From: Phenylobacterium sp.
GTDB lineage: Bacteria > Pseudomonadota > Alphaproteobacteria > Caulobacterales > Caulobacteraceae
Length of the DNA: 64,000 nt
Assembly (NCBI RefSeq): GCF_030651185.1
Contig: NZ_JAUSCJ010000006.1
Coordinates: forward strand, 1-64,000
Direction of reading: 5' to 3'
Every line of letters begins with the position of its first letter. Position 1 is the stretch's first letter. This document shows positions 63,718 through 64,000 of the stretch, one piece after another. Position numbers and translations under genes: made by a program. The notes beneath the pieces are model-generated. The model saw only the letters and a list, made by a program, of their open reading frames with translations. It ran no database searches and had not been told where the DNA came from.

Positions 63718-64000
63718 CTAGTCCCCGCCTTCCGGCGTCTCCACCACCGGGGCCTCCGCAGCCTTGGCCAGGGCCGCTGTGCGTTCGTCCTCGGTGGGCA
63801 GGCGCAGGCGGTAGACGCCCTTGAAGGTGTCGGGGTCGGCGGGCTTGTTGTGGCGCAGGACGGTGATGCGGCCCTGGCGGGCCAGGCCGCGGGCGGTGGC
63901 GCGGACGTGGCCGGTGAGGCGCTGCCAGCGCTCCGGTTCGGCGGCGCGGGCCACCTCTTCGGAGGACACCGACTTGCCGGCCGGGAGCTTGCCGACGATC
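63718..64000 (-). CDS. DUF3253 protein, partial
   Basis: The C-terminal 93 residues of a gene whose start lies beyond the window. The winged-helix pattern AGKSVSSEEVARAAEPERWQ, then HVRATARGLARQGRITVLRH and VYRLRLP, matches the DUF3253 family (small DNA-binding-like proteins of unknown role). The frame remains open to base 64000. Confidence 0.85.
   Translation of the reverse strand, partial: IVGKLPAGKSVSSEEVARAAEPERWQRLTGHVRATARGLARQGRITVLRHNKPADPDTFKGVYRLRLPTEDERTAALAKAAEAPVVETPEGGD

Overview
The window is high-GC DNA from an alphaproteobacterium, almost certainly of the Caulobacteraceae (Caulobacter / Phenylobacterium / Brevundimonas type). The main evidence is a CckA-type cell-cycle histidine kinase placed directly behind fliQ-fliR-flhB, flagellar operons preceded by CtrA-like TTAA boxes, a sigma-54-type promoter in front of flgF, a response regulator with the C-terminal GPDRR / GRRR signature, and the xseB-ispA-dxs isoprenoid cluster. 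Assignment to a genus is an inference from gene content only.

Layout. 0-4.2 kb is accessory DNA: a small two-gene unit headed by a ribbon-helix-helix-like / RAMA-like protein with a perfect palindrome upstream, a lone secreted protein, and a tightly packed operon of a wHTH-TIR protein, a 61-aa protein and a 444-aa HTH/coiled-coil protein. 4.4-7 kb holds a glycosyltransferase and a methyltransferase-like protein. 7.2-22.8 kb is mixed housekeeping: GFA-family protein, PI-PLC-like protein, hybrid histidine kinase, Nudix hydrolase, EAL protein, two tandem DUF885 proteins, a divergent SRAP-like protein, a response-regulator pair, an M20 peptidase and a DEAD-box RNA helicase.

22.8-42 kb is a flagellar and cell-cycle region. 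fliQ-fliR-flhB-cckA, flgB-flgC-fliE and fliL-fliM with three accessory genes lie on the minus strand; fliO-fliP and flgF-flgG-flgA-flgH lie on the plus strand. A DUF559 gene and a glycine-betaine-type ABC transporter are interspersed. CtrA-like boxes precede the early operons and a GG-N10-GC promoter precedes the rod/L-ring operon. This fits the known Caulobacter hierarchy, in which CckA feeds phosphate to CtrA, CtrA switches on class II flagellar genes, and sigma-54 with FlbD switches on later ones.

42-64 kb holds two small exported paralogues, dxs-ispA-xseB with a histone-deacetylase-like gene, a GNAT acetyltransferase, a resolvase-like protein that has lost its catalytic residues, a CoxE-like VWA protein, a TetR-MFS pair, a radical-SAM/UdgX repair pair, a class A penicillin-binding protein, a transglutaminase-like protein, two further MFS transporters, a Leu/Glu-type dehydrogenase, a lipase-like lipoprotein coupled to a second uracil-DNA glycosylase-family gene, and a partial DUF3253 gene.

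Two dispersed repeats mark gene ends. One is a ~150-bp GC-rich palindromic element present three times, twice exactly between convergent genes. The other is a 16-bp motif present twice in convergent intergenic gaps. I saw no rRNA, tRNA, CRISPR array or intact insertion sequence.
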